Source of the DNA: JADGGV01 sp035715725
GTDB lineage: Bacteria; Gemmatimonadota; Gemmatimonadetes; Longimicrobiales; RSA9
NCBI GenBank assembly: GCA_035715725.1
Contig: DASTKT010000202.1
Span: 1 to 32,646, forward strand
Direction: 5' to 3'
Length of the DNA stretch: 32,646 bases
The notes under the pieces were generated by a model. It saw nothing but the letters and a program-made list of their open reading frames with translations, did not search any database and was not told where the DNA came from. A program made the translations under genes and the position numbers. The first letter of the stretch is position 1, and each line of letters begins with the position of its first letter. Of this stretch, positions 6,566 to 13,904 are shown piece after piece.

Positions 6566-8174
6566 TCATCCCACCGCCGGCCGCGGGCCGCTTCAGCAGG
6601 AACGTCAGCGGGATGGTGATCAGGATGATGATGCCGACGAGGCGGAAGATCTGCTCGAACGTCAGCGTCATCGCCTGCGCCTGGACCATGCGCGCCAGTG
6701 TGGCCAGCGCGCGCTGCGCCGCCGTGGCCGAGTCCGGGCTCTGCGCCATGAAGCCGCGCGTCATCATCTGGAGCCGCTGCTGCACCATCGGGTCCAGCGC
6801 GGACACGCTCTCCGACAGGCGCGCGCCGTAGACCACGCCGTAGCGCGTCATCAGCGTCGCCAGTGCCGCGATGCCGAGGCTGCCGCCGAGCTGGCGCGAG
6901 AGGTTGAAGATGGCCGCGCCCTGGCCCAGGTCGCGGCCGTGGAGCCCGGCCATCGCGGCCGTCGTCAGCGGGACGAACATCATCCCGGTGCCGAAGCCGC
7001 GCAGCGCGACCGGCCAGAGCATCTGCGCCCGGCTGGTCTGCAGCGTGAAGTGCGCGTGCTGGAACATCGAGTACGACAGGATCAGCGCGCCGACGACGAT
7101 GAAGAGCCGCCCGTCGATCTTCCGGTTCATCCGGGCGATGAAGACCATGGCCGTCGCGCTTCCCACCGCGCCCGGGAAGAGGAGCCAGCCCGTCGTCTCC
7201 GCGTCCAGCCGGAGCAGCTGCTGCGCGAAGATCGGCAGCGCGAAGATGCTGCCGAACAGGCCCATCCCGAGCGCCGCGCCCGCGAGCGAGCCCGACCAGA
7301 GGGAGCGGTCCTTCAGCACCCGCAGGTTCAGCACCGGCTCGGGGACGCGCAGCTCCCACCAGATCATCACCAGCAGCGCGACGACGGCCGTCGCCGTCAG
7401 GAAGAAGATCAGCGGCGAATCGAACCAGTCGTAGTGCTCGCCGCGCTCGAGCACGAACTGCAGCGACCCGATGCCGATCGCGAGCAACGCGAAGCCCGCT
7501 ACGTCGATCTTCCCCGGCCTGCGCGCGGGGCCGCGGTCGTGCACGTACGCGCCCACGAGCAGCGTCGCCAGCAGCCCGACCGGGAGGTTGATGAAGAAGA
7601 TCCAGGGCCAGTCGTAGCGGTCGACGATGACGCCGCCGAGCGTCGGCCCGATCGCCGGGCCGACCATCATGCCGATCCCGAAGATCGCCGCCGCCAGCGT
7701 GCGCTCCTCGTAGGGGAACGCGTCGAAGAGGATCGCCTGCGCCGTCGAGATCAGCGCGCCGCCGCCGATCCCCTGCACGATCCGCCAGACGACCAGCGTG
7801 GTCAGCGACCGCGCCGTGCCGCAGAAGAAGCTCGCGACGGTGAAGATGATGATCGATCCGACGAAGTAGCGCTTGCGCCCGAAGTAGGACGCGAACCACC
7901 CCGTCATCGGCAGGATGATGACCGAGGCCAGGATGTAGCCGACCGTCACCCACGTGATCTCGTCGATCGTGACGCCCAGGTTCGCGCTCATCGGCGCCAG
8001 CGCCACGTTCACGATGCTCGTGTCGATCAGCTCGATCACGCTCCCGAGCGTGACTCCGACCGCGACCAGCCACTTGTGCGCGTACGGGTCCGCCCCGGCG
8101 GCCGGGTGCGCGATGCCGCCCGTGGCGCGCCCGCCCGCGGCCGGGTGCCCCATGGCCTCGACCGGCCGGCTCAT
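6555..8174 (-). CDS. DHA2-family (EmrB-type) 14-helix MFS multidrug exporter
   Basis: A proton-driven drug or metabolite exporter of 539 residues in the inner membrane. Helix 1 carries IELIDTSIVNVALAPM, the DHA2 signature with the embedded Asp. Motif A is present as GWFASYFGRKRYF between helices 2 and 3. Motif C appears as GIGMMVGPAIGPTLGG in helix 5. I count about 14 hydrophobic segments, as expected for EmrB rather than 12-helix pumps. The ATG at 8174 is preceded by GGAGGGCGGGG; ATG 8153 is an alternative, and the frame stays open to 8429 without homology. It is followed on the same strand by a probable TolC remnant and the HlyD partner. No regulator gene is adjacent. Confidence 0.92.
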   Translation of the reverse strand: MSRPVEAMGHPAAGGRATGGIAHPAAGADPYAHKWLVAVGVTLGSVIELIDTSIVNVALAPMSANLGVTIDEITWVTVGYILASVIILPMTGWFASYFGRKRYFVGSIIIFTVASFFCGTARSLTTLVVWRIVQGIGGGALISTAQAILFDAFPYEERTLAAAIFGIGMMVGPAIGPTLGGVIVDRYDWPWIFFINLPVGLLATLLVGAYVHDRGPARRPGKIDVAGFALLAIGIGSLQFVLERGEHYDWFDSPLIFFLTATAVVALLVMIWWELRVPEPVLNLRVLKDRSLWSGSLAGAALGMGLFGSIFALPIFAQQLLRLDAETTGWLLFPGAVGSATAMVFIARMNRKIDGRLFIVVGALILSYSMFQHAHFTLQTSRAQMLWPVALRGFGTGMMFVPLTTAAMAGLHGRDLGQGAAIFNLSRQLGGSLGIAALATLMTRYGVVYGARLSESVSALDPMVQQRLQMMTRGFMAQSPDSATAAQRALATLARMVQAQAMTLTFEQIFRLVGIIILITIPLTFLLKRPAAGGGMNAH

Positions 8175-8484
8175 CGGGCCCCGCCCTCCACCGCGCCGGC
8201 GGGCCGCGGACTCCCCCGCCGAGAACGATCGAGAGCGGCCTTCAGGATCTCCCGGGGCCGCTCGTCCCCACTTCGCTGCCAAAGAACCATCCGCGCCTGC
8301 ATCCCTACCTGTTCCGACCTGAAGGCTACACGTCCGCGGGGCAAGGACCGGCGCCCCCACACCTCCCGGAGCCGTCGCCCGGGCGCCCCGCGCGCCCACT
8401 CCGGGCCGAATACGCGGCGGCGCGCGCAAGATCCCACGTCGAGGAAGGCACGGGCGCTCGGCCGGGAGCGGGCAGGACCGGCCG
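8175..8484. other. Intergenic region upstream of the DHA2 gene
   Basis: No gene supported. It separates the start of the DHA2 exporter from the terminator of the TonB-receptor gene, so it should hold the exporter promoter; I see no clear -35/-10 pair. A 9-bp inverted repeat, GCCTTCAGG near 8229-8237 and CCTGAAGGC near 8320-8328, is too widely spaced to be an obvious operator. Confidence 0.4.
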
Positions 8485-8525
8485 AAAAAACGGGTGCGGG
8501 CCCCGTCGCCAAGGACGGGGCCCGC
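8485..8525 (-). terminator. Intrinsic terminator of the FecR/TonB-receptor unit
   Basis: On the minus strand a perfect 12-bp stem (GCGGGCCCCGTC / GACGGGGCCCGC, plus-strand arms 8496-8507 and 8514-8525) with a 6-nt loop is followed by ACCCG and six T (8490-8485). It lies 34 bp after the TonB-receptor stop codon, as expected for a factor-independent terminator. Confidence 0.9.
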
Positions 8526-8558
8526 GCCGCCGGACCGTCGAGCCGCGGGGCGGGCGCG

Positions 8559-11162
8559 TCAGAACGCCGCCCGCAACCCCACCGAAAGCGTCCGCCCGGG
8601 CAGCACCGTGATGTCGTCGGGCTCGCCGCGCTGCCGGTTCAGGAGGTTGTCGCCGGCCACCGTGAGCACGAGGTCGTGGCGGATCTCGTGGCTCCAGGCG
8701 GCGCGCAGGTGCGTGACGCCGGCGTAGTCGCGCCAGTACCCGCGGAGGTTCGTGCCCACGAAGTCCCGGCCGGTGTAGTCGTCACCGGCGCAGGCGCGCG
8801 CCAGGGCGAGACGGTCGTAGTTGATCCAGTCGGCGGCGCGGTACGCGGTGAGCGAGCCGTTCCAGCGCGCGCCCGAATAGCGGGCGGTGAGGCTCACGGT
8901 TCGCGCCGGGACCGCGAGCATGCGGTCGCCGGGGCGGAGATCGCCGGTGTAGCCGTCGGCGAGCCGCTCGACGCGGCTGTCCACGAGGGCGAGAGAGCCG
9001 GTGAGCGCGAGGCGCCCGCGCTCGACCGTGCCTTGCATCTCCCACCCGCGGTTGGAGATGCGGCCGACGTTCTGGAGCACGTAGTCGATGCGCCGCTCGT
9101 CGCCCCGGCCGACGCGCGCGGTGTCGAAGGCGGTGCCGACGCGCTGGATGAGGCCGGACGCGGTCTGGTCGAAGCGTGTGACCTCGAGGCGCAGCGCACG
9201 GCCGACCATGAGGTCGAAGCCGCCTTCGACACCCGCCTGCTCCTCCGGAGCCAGGTAGGCGCGCTGCAGCAGTGTGCGGACGCTGTTCCACGAGCTCTCG
9301 CGGGCGGGCGTCTGCGGCCAGCGGATCCCCTTCCCGTACGCGGCCCGCAGCTTGAGCGTGACGGGCCCGCGCTCGGCGATCCAGGCGCCGCCGAGCATCG
9401 GCAGCGTCGCGAAGCGGCTGAGGCCGGTGGCGTCCTCCCCCCGCTCGAGCCGGGTCCCCGCCGTGAGGAAGAAGCGGTCGAGGAGCGTGACGTTGGTCTG
9501 CGCGGTGAAGCCGCTGTTGCTCTGCCAGTCGACGTAGCGCGCGGGGGCGGGCGCGGCGCCCCCCACCGCATCGCCGGGGCGCCACGGCTCGACGCCGCGC
9601 GCATCGTCCTCCGGGGCGTACGGCGTCATCGCCTGCAGGTCGGCGCCGGGGTCGACGGTCCGCTGGCGCAGGATCGACTGCTCCGCCGCCAGCGTCAGCG
9701 TCGCCGACGCACGGCGGCCGAGGTCGAAGCGGCCGACCGTGCTGAAGCGGAACGTGGCGCGGTCGGCGCCGCCGCGCGCGGCGCGCAGCGCCGAATCCGC
9801 GGGCGACGGCACCGGCGTTCCCGTGTCGAGGACGCCGTCGAGCGTGTAGCCGTCGACGCCGGCGACGAGCGTGTGCGTCCAGCGGTCCGTCGGCATGAAC
9901 GCCGCCGTCATCCCGAGCGTGTATTGCATGACGGACTGCTCGCCCGTCGCCGCGGTCGAGGCCGCGGTCGGGGCGGACGCCGGCCCCCCGGGCATGGGTT
10001 GCACGGCCGCCTGCGAGTCGGAGAGGAGCGGGCTCAGCGGGCTGCCGGCCCGCTCCGCGAAGAAACGGAGCGTCCCCGTCAGGATGCTGCGCGAGCGCAC
10101 CTGCCGCGCGCTTCCGCTCGCGGTGACGTGGCGGGCGTAGCCGCCGGGGATGAACTCGCCGACGCTCCCGAAGTCGACGTTCAGCCCGGCGGACCGGGTG
10201 CTCGATCCCGCGCTCAGCGTGAGCGCGTGGTTCTGGGCGAGCGCGGAGCGCGGGACGAAGGCGCTGTTCGCCAGCCCGAAGCGGGTCTGGATGCGCGCCC
10301 GCGGCGCGCCGGGCTCCGGCGTGTCGTGACGAGTCACGATGTTCGTGACGCCGCTGATGGCGTCCGCGCCGTACAGCGCCGCGCCCTGCGGGCCGCGGAT
10401 GATCTCGACGCGCTCGATGGCCTCGGGCGAGATCTGCGTCAGCAGCAGGGGATTGGCGACCTCGATGCCGTCGATGTACACCTTCGGGTAGCTGAGCCCG
10501 AAGGAGCTGGCACCGCGGACGCTGCCGTACTGCGCCAGCAGGTTGGCCGGCGACTGCTCCCACATCCAGACGCCGGGCACCGCGGCGTCGAACGCCTGCG
10601 ACAGCGTGCCGGCGGTCTGCTTCTCCAGCTCGCGGCCGTCGAGCACGCCGAGCGCGACGGCGAGCGGCCGCTGCGCATCGCCCGCGGCGCTCCCGGTCAC
10701 CACCACGCGGTCCAGCACGACCACCTTCTGCGGCGGCGGCTCCGCCGCGGCCGCCACCGCCGCGGACGCCGGCGCCAGGACGACGTGGTCGGTCCCCGCG
10801 ATCACGGGAACGACCGCCGTTCCGCGGAGCAGCTCGGCCAACGCATCGCCGAGGGCGACGGAGTCGTAGGCGACGCACACGCGCCGGCTCAGCGGGAGCA
10901 GGTCGGCGCTGTAGGAGAGCCGAACCCGCGCGACGGCGGCGAGCCGGTCGAGCGCATCGCGGAGCGAGACCTCGCGGACGTGGAACGAGACGGTGCGGGC
11001 GAGCGCCGCGGGCCAGTGCGGGGGGGTGTCGGTCGACGCGGCGGGGACGTCGGTCACGCAGGCGGGCGGCTCCGCGGCCAGGGCCGGGTGGGCCAGCGCC
11101 AGCGTGGCGACGACGCCGAGGACCGTGCGGCGGGTCCGGACCGCACGCCGGCCCGCGCTCAC
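8559..11162 (-). CDS. FecA-like TonB-dependent outer-membrane receptor with STN signalling domain
   Basis: A TonB-driven transporter of 867 residues that would import a chelate or other ligand and signal its presence. Residues 1-29 are a signal peptide (ALAHPALA-AEPP). Residues about 55-115 form the STN domain (VSFHVREVSLRDALDRLA...LSYSADLLP), which in FecA relatives contacts the FecR regulator. The plug follows at about 150-260 (VVVTGS...VYIDGIEVANPL...IERVEIIRGPQGAALYGADA), then the 22-strand barrel ending in a terminal Phe (SVGLRAAF). The GTG start overlaps the fecR stop by 4 bp (GTGA), so translation is probably coupled. The nearby ECF sigma factor completes the regulatory set. The ligand is not evident; the unit has no neighbouring siderophore or periplasmic uptake genes. 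Confidence 0.9.
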   Translation of the reverse strand: MSAGRRAVRTRRTVLGVVATLALAHPALAAEPPACVTDVPAASTDTPPHWPAALARTVSFHVREVSLRDALDRLAAVARVRLSYSADLLPLSRRVCVAYDSVALGDALAELLRGTAVVPVIAGTDHVVLAPASAAVAAAAEPPPQKVVVLDRVVVTGSAAGDAQRPLAVALGVLDGRELEKQTAGTLSQAFDAAVPGVWMWEQSPANLLAQYGSVRGASSFGLSYPKVYIDGIEVANPLLLTQISPEAIERVEIIRGPQGAALYGADAISGVTNIVTRHDTPEPGAPRARIQTRFGLANSAFVPRSALAQNHALTLSAGSSTRSAGLNVDFGSVGEFIPGGYARHVTASGSARQVRSRSILTGTLRFFAERAGSPLSPLLSDSQAAVQPMPGGPASAPTAASTAATGEQSVMQYTLGMTAAFMPTDRWTHTLVAGVDGYTLDGVLDTGTPVPSPADSALRAARGGADRATFRFSTVGRFDLGRRASATLTLAAEQSILRQRTVDPGADLQAMTPYAPEDDARGVEPWRPGDAVGGAAPAPARYVDWQSNSGFTAQTNVTLLDRFFLTAGTRLERGEDATGLSRFATLPMLGGAWIAERGPVTLKLRAAYGKGIRWPQTPARESSWNSVRTLLQRAYLAPEEQAGVEGGFDLMVGRALRLEVTRFDQTASGLIQRVGTAFDTARVGRGDERRIDYVLQNVGRISNRGWEMQGTVERGRLALTGSLALVDSRVERLADGYTGDLRPGDRMLAVPARTVSLTARYSGARWNGSLTAYRAADWINYDRLALARACAGDDYTGRDFVGTNLRGYWRDYAGVTHLRAAWSHEIRHDLVLTVAGDNLLNRQRGEPDDITVLPGRTLSVGLRAAF

Positions 11163-12241
11163 CGCGGCCGGGCTCCGGCGGGCGCGGCGCGCAGCACGGC
11201 TGTCTTGCCGTGCCGCTCGACGTGAGCTCCCAGCGCGAGCGCGATGACGTTCAACACCTGGTCCACCGGCTCCCCCTGGAAGGATGCCGTGAGATGCCGT
11301 CCGGCCAACGCCGGGTCGGTCACATCAAGCTCGATGCCATACCAGCGGCGGAGGTCGGCGCTGACCCGGCGGAGCGGCGCATCGTCGAAGACGAGCCGGC
11401 CGCTCGTCCAGGCCAGGTCCGCCTCGGTGGCGGCGGCCCGATCGGCCACGGCGCGGCCGTCCGGAGCGAGGATGCCGCGGTCGCCCGCCCGGAGCACGAC
11501 TCCGGACGCCGGCGGCGCGCTCGCGGCCTTCAGTCGCACGGCGCCCGACGTCACGACCACCCGCACGTCCTCGCCGCCATCGCTATGCACGGTGAATGTG
11601 GTGCCGAGATCCTGGATCGCGGCGGCGCCGGCCCGCACCCCGAACGGGTGGGCGGCGTCGTGCCGGACGTCGAAGAGAGCCTCCCCCGCCAACTCCACCT
11701 CCCGCGCGGGCTTGCCGTAATTCGCGGCCACCACGAGGCGGCTCGCCGCGCCGAGAACGACACGGCTGCCGTCCGGGAGCCGCACCGAGTCGGTCTGGCC
11801 GACCGGCGTCGTGTAGGTGCGGGCCGCCACGGCCACGCTCCCGTCCGCGCCCCCACGGGTGGCGCGCCAGACGAGGGCGCCGCCGACGAGGAGCGCGACG
11901 GCCGCCGCGATCCGGATGCTGATCGTACGCCAGCGCACGCGCCCGGGTTCCTGCGCCGCCTTCGCCCCGCCCGGCACGAGGCGCAGCGCGGGCTCGTCCC
12001 GGCGGGCGCGCACCCGCCGCAGCGCAGCTTCGACGTCGAGGTCCGCCGGCGCGCGGAACTCTACCCGCCGCGTGGCGCGTTCGAGAGCAGCCAGCAGTTC
12101 GCCGCGCGCGGGCGCCTCGGCGAGCCAGCGGCGCACCGTCTCCGCCTCCTCCGGCGGGCTCTCGCCGGAGAGGTAGCGGGCCAGCACGTCCCAGAGCTCG
12201 GGGTCGACCGGCGGCATCGAGTGCGACGTCTCTTTCGTCAT
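11159..12241 (-). CDS. fecR: FecR-family anti-sigma/regulator
   Basis: A 360-residue inner-membrane protein that would relay the state of the TonB receptor to the ECF sigma factor. The N-terminal cytoplasmic part (about 15-55, DPELWDVLARYLSGESPPEEAETVRRWL) is the DUF4880-like sigma-binding segment. A transmembrane helix lies near 108-125 (IRIAAAVALLVGGALVW). The FecR domain spans about 140-235 (VRLPDGSRVVLGAASRLVV...VELAGEALFDVRHD). The C-terminal part (SFQGEPVDQVLNVIALALGA) resembles DUF4974, which meets the receptor STN domain. The ATG at 12241 has only GAAGGG very close upstream; ATG 12217 is an alternative. It overlaps the receptor gene by 4 bp and is divergent from the sigma gene across 161 bp that must hold both promoters. 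Confidence 0.9.
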   Translation of the reverse strand: MTKETSHSMPPVDPELWDVLARYLSGESPPEEAETVRRWLAEAPARGELLAALERATRRVEFRAPADLDVEAALRRVRARRDEPALRLVPGGAKAAQEPGRVRWRTISIRIAAAVALLVGGALVWRATRGGADGSVAVAARTYTTPVGQTDSVRLPDGSRVVLGAASRLVVAANYGKPAREVELAGEALFDVRHDAAHPFGVRAGAAAIQDLGTTFTVHSDGGEDVRVVVTSGAVRLKAASAPPASGVVLRAGDRGILAPDGRAVADRAAATEADLAWTSGRLVFDDAPLRRVSADLRRWYGIELDVTDPALAGRHLTASFQGEPVDQVLNVIALALGAHVERHGKTAVLRAAPAGARPR

Positions 12242-12402
12242 ACCCTTCTGGACACTTCAGGCGGCGTGTACCCCTATGCCGCCGGTGGCCGGACGGCCGC
12301 GAGATTGCTCGGTCCCGCGCGGCCCGGTACCTTACGCGGTCCGACACCCGTGGAGCACCGCCACGTCCCCCCGGACCGCCCGCCGACGAGGGCCACGCCG
12401 CC

Positions 12403-12963
12403 GTGACCGACCGTGAGCTCCTCGACCGTCTTCGCGGCGGCGACTCCGACGCCTTCGACGCCATCTTCCGTGAGCATTACGCGCACCTCGTCGGCGTCGC
12501 CGACGGGATGCTCGGCGATCGCGCCGCCGCGGAGGAGATCGCGCAGGAGGTCATGCTCGAGCTGTGGCGACGCCGCGAGAGTATAACACTCGAGGTCTCG
12601 CTCCGGGCGTATCTCTTCCGCGCCACCCGCAACCGCGCGCTCAACTACATCCGCCACGAGCGCGTCGCCCGCCGCAGTCAGCCTCACCTCACGCCCGAGC
12701 GCGCGGCCGCGCCCACCGCGGACGCCGAGCTCGTCCAGCAGGAGATCGACACGGCGCTCCGCGAAGCGATCGCCGAGCTGCCGGCCCGCTGCCGCGAGGT
12801 CTTCGAGCTCAGCCGCGTGCACGGGCTGCGCTACGCCGAGATCGCGCGCACGCTCGACATCTCCGTGAAGACCGTGGAGGCCCAGATGGGCAAGGCGCTG
12901 CGCGTGCTCCGCGAGCGCCTCGCGCCGTGGCTCCCGGACGGCGCCGACCTCCGATCCCCATAG
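12403..12963 (+). CDS. ECF RNA polymerase sigma factor (FecI-like sigma-70 family)
   Basis: A 186-residue alternative sigma factor. Region 2 spans about 15-80: DAFDAIFREHYAHLVGVADG, then AEEIAQEVMLELWRRR and the -10-recognition stretch LRAYLFRATRNRALNYIRHER. Region 4 spans about 120-175, with LPARCREVFELSRVHGL and the helix-turn-helix YAEIARTLDISVKTVEAQMG. The translation starts at GTG 12403, with GAGGG about 10 nt upstream. It is transcribed away from fecR and the TonB receptor. In most fec-type systems sigma and FecR genes are co-oriented, but the divergent set still gives a complete receptor-FecR-sigma chain. Its target is presumably the adjacent minus-strand operon. Confidence 0.93.
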   Translation: MTDRELLDRLRGGDSDAFDAIFREHYAHLVGVADGMLGDRAAAEEIAQEVMLELWRRRESITLEVSLRAYLFRATRNRALNYIRHERVARRSQPHLTPERAAAPTADAELVQQEIDTALREAIAELPARCREVFELSRVHGLRYAEIARTLDISVKTVEAQMGKALRVLRERLAPWLPDGADLRSP

Positions 12964-13149
12964 GGTCCCCGGCCCGACGCGTGTCTTTAGAGTGACATCG
13001 ACGACCACGCTGTCGGTCGGCTGACGCCACGGCGAACGCCGGCGGCCGGGGACCGAAAGTTCCGGCAGGCCCTCGACGACCCGAAATTACGCCGGCGGGC
13101 GTTCCCACGAGGACGCGGCGCACCCGCCGGCCCATGACCGAGGATGCGG

Positions 13150-13776
13150 ATGTACAGGACCAGAATCGCCTTCGCGGCGCTCGTGGCGGCGTTCGCCGCC
13201 GCGTGCGGCCCCAAGCAGACCGCCGGGCCGGTGGCCCGCGCCGACCTGTCCGGCACCTGGGTGGTCGACCGGAAGGGCGACCGCTCGCCCGCCGCGACGA
13301 GCGCCGGCGCCGACGGCGACCAGGAGCCGGCCGGGATGACGCCCGAGGAGCGCGGAGAGCGGCGCCGCGGCGGCATGCGCGGCGGCCCGTCGGCCGGACG
13401 CCGCTCGGACGTGAGCCCCGAGGCCGTGCGCCAGGCGCTGGAGGCCGTCCGCCGCGCGGGCGAGCGGATCGTCATCCAGCAGACGGACAGCATCGTCCAC
13501 ATCTCCTACGCGGACCGCAGCTACTTCGACTACCGCCCGGACGGCCGGAAGGTGCACGACATCTGGCGCGGCATCGGCCGCGTCACCGCGAAGGCGCGCT
13601 GGACGGCGGCCGGGCTCGAGGTCGAACGGGAGATCGAGGACGGCGGCGCCAAGGTGGTCGAGCTCTACTCGCGGCCGGCCGGCTCGGCGCGCCTGGTCGT
13701 CACCACGACGATCCCGGGGCCGTTCCGAGCCACGGCGCTGCGCAGCGAGTACGAACGCGAGGTCGCGTCGCGGTAG
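13150..13776 (+). CDS. Predicted lipoprotein of unknown function (208 aa)
   Basis: I do not recognise the family. The N-terminus is a lipoprotein signal (MYRTRIAFAALVAAFAAACG) with the lipobox Ala-Ala-Ala-Cys, so the mature protein should be anchored to a membrane by its Cys. A charged linker rich in Gly, Arg and Glu spans about 45-80. The C-terminal half is probably beta-rich (VIQQTDSIVHISYADRSYFD, ARWTAAGLEVEREIEDGG). ATG 13150 is chosen because GAGG at 13140-13143 lies 6 nt upstream; ATG 13144 in the same frame has no room for a Shine-Dalgarno. The large lipoprotein protease starts 128 bp downstream on the same strand, so they may be one operon. Function is unknown. Confidence 0.78.
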   Translation: MYRTRIAFAALVAAFAAACGPKQTAGPVARADLSGTWVVDRKGDRSPAATSAGADGDQEPAGMTPEERGERRRGGMRGGPSAGRRSDVSPEAVRQALEAVRRAGERIVIQQTDSIVHISYADRSYFDYRPDGRKVHDIWRGIGRVTAKARWTAAGLEVEREIEDGGAKVVELYSRPAGSARLVVTTTIPGPFRATALRSEYEREVASR

Positions 13777-13904
13777 CGGAAGGCGCGCCGCGGAGCTGGC
13801 CGAACGGCGCGCCTGCGCCGGCCACTCCGCCCGGCGCCGGCACGGAAACCGAACGGGCTCGCGCGCCCCGCGCGGGCGAGCCCTGCTCGAAAGGATGGAA
13901 GTCG

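Noticed and set aside
8229..8328. Inverted repeat GCCTTCAGG / CCTGAAGGC
   Set aside because: The arms are about 80 bp apart and no regulator is adjacent; probably chance.
6507..11225. Open frame of 1,572 codons on the plus strand
   Set aside because: It lies antisense to the DHA2 and TonB-receptor genes and is an Arg/His/Asp-rich shadow caused by high GC codon use.
13134..13904. N-terminal extension of the metalloprotease frame
   Set aside because: It overlaps the lipoprotein gene in another frame. The lipoprotein signal with lipobox starts at 13905, so the true start is there.
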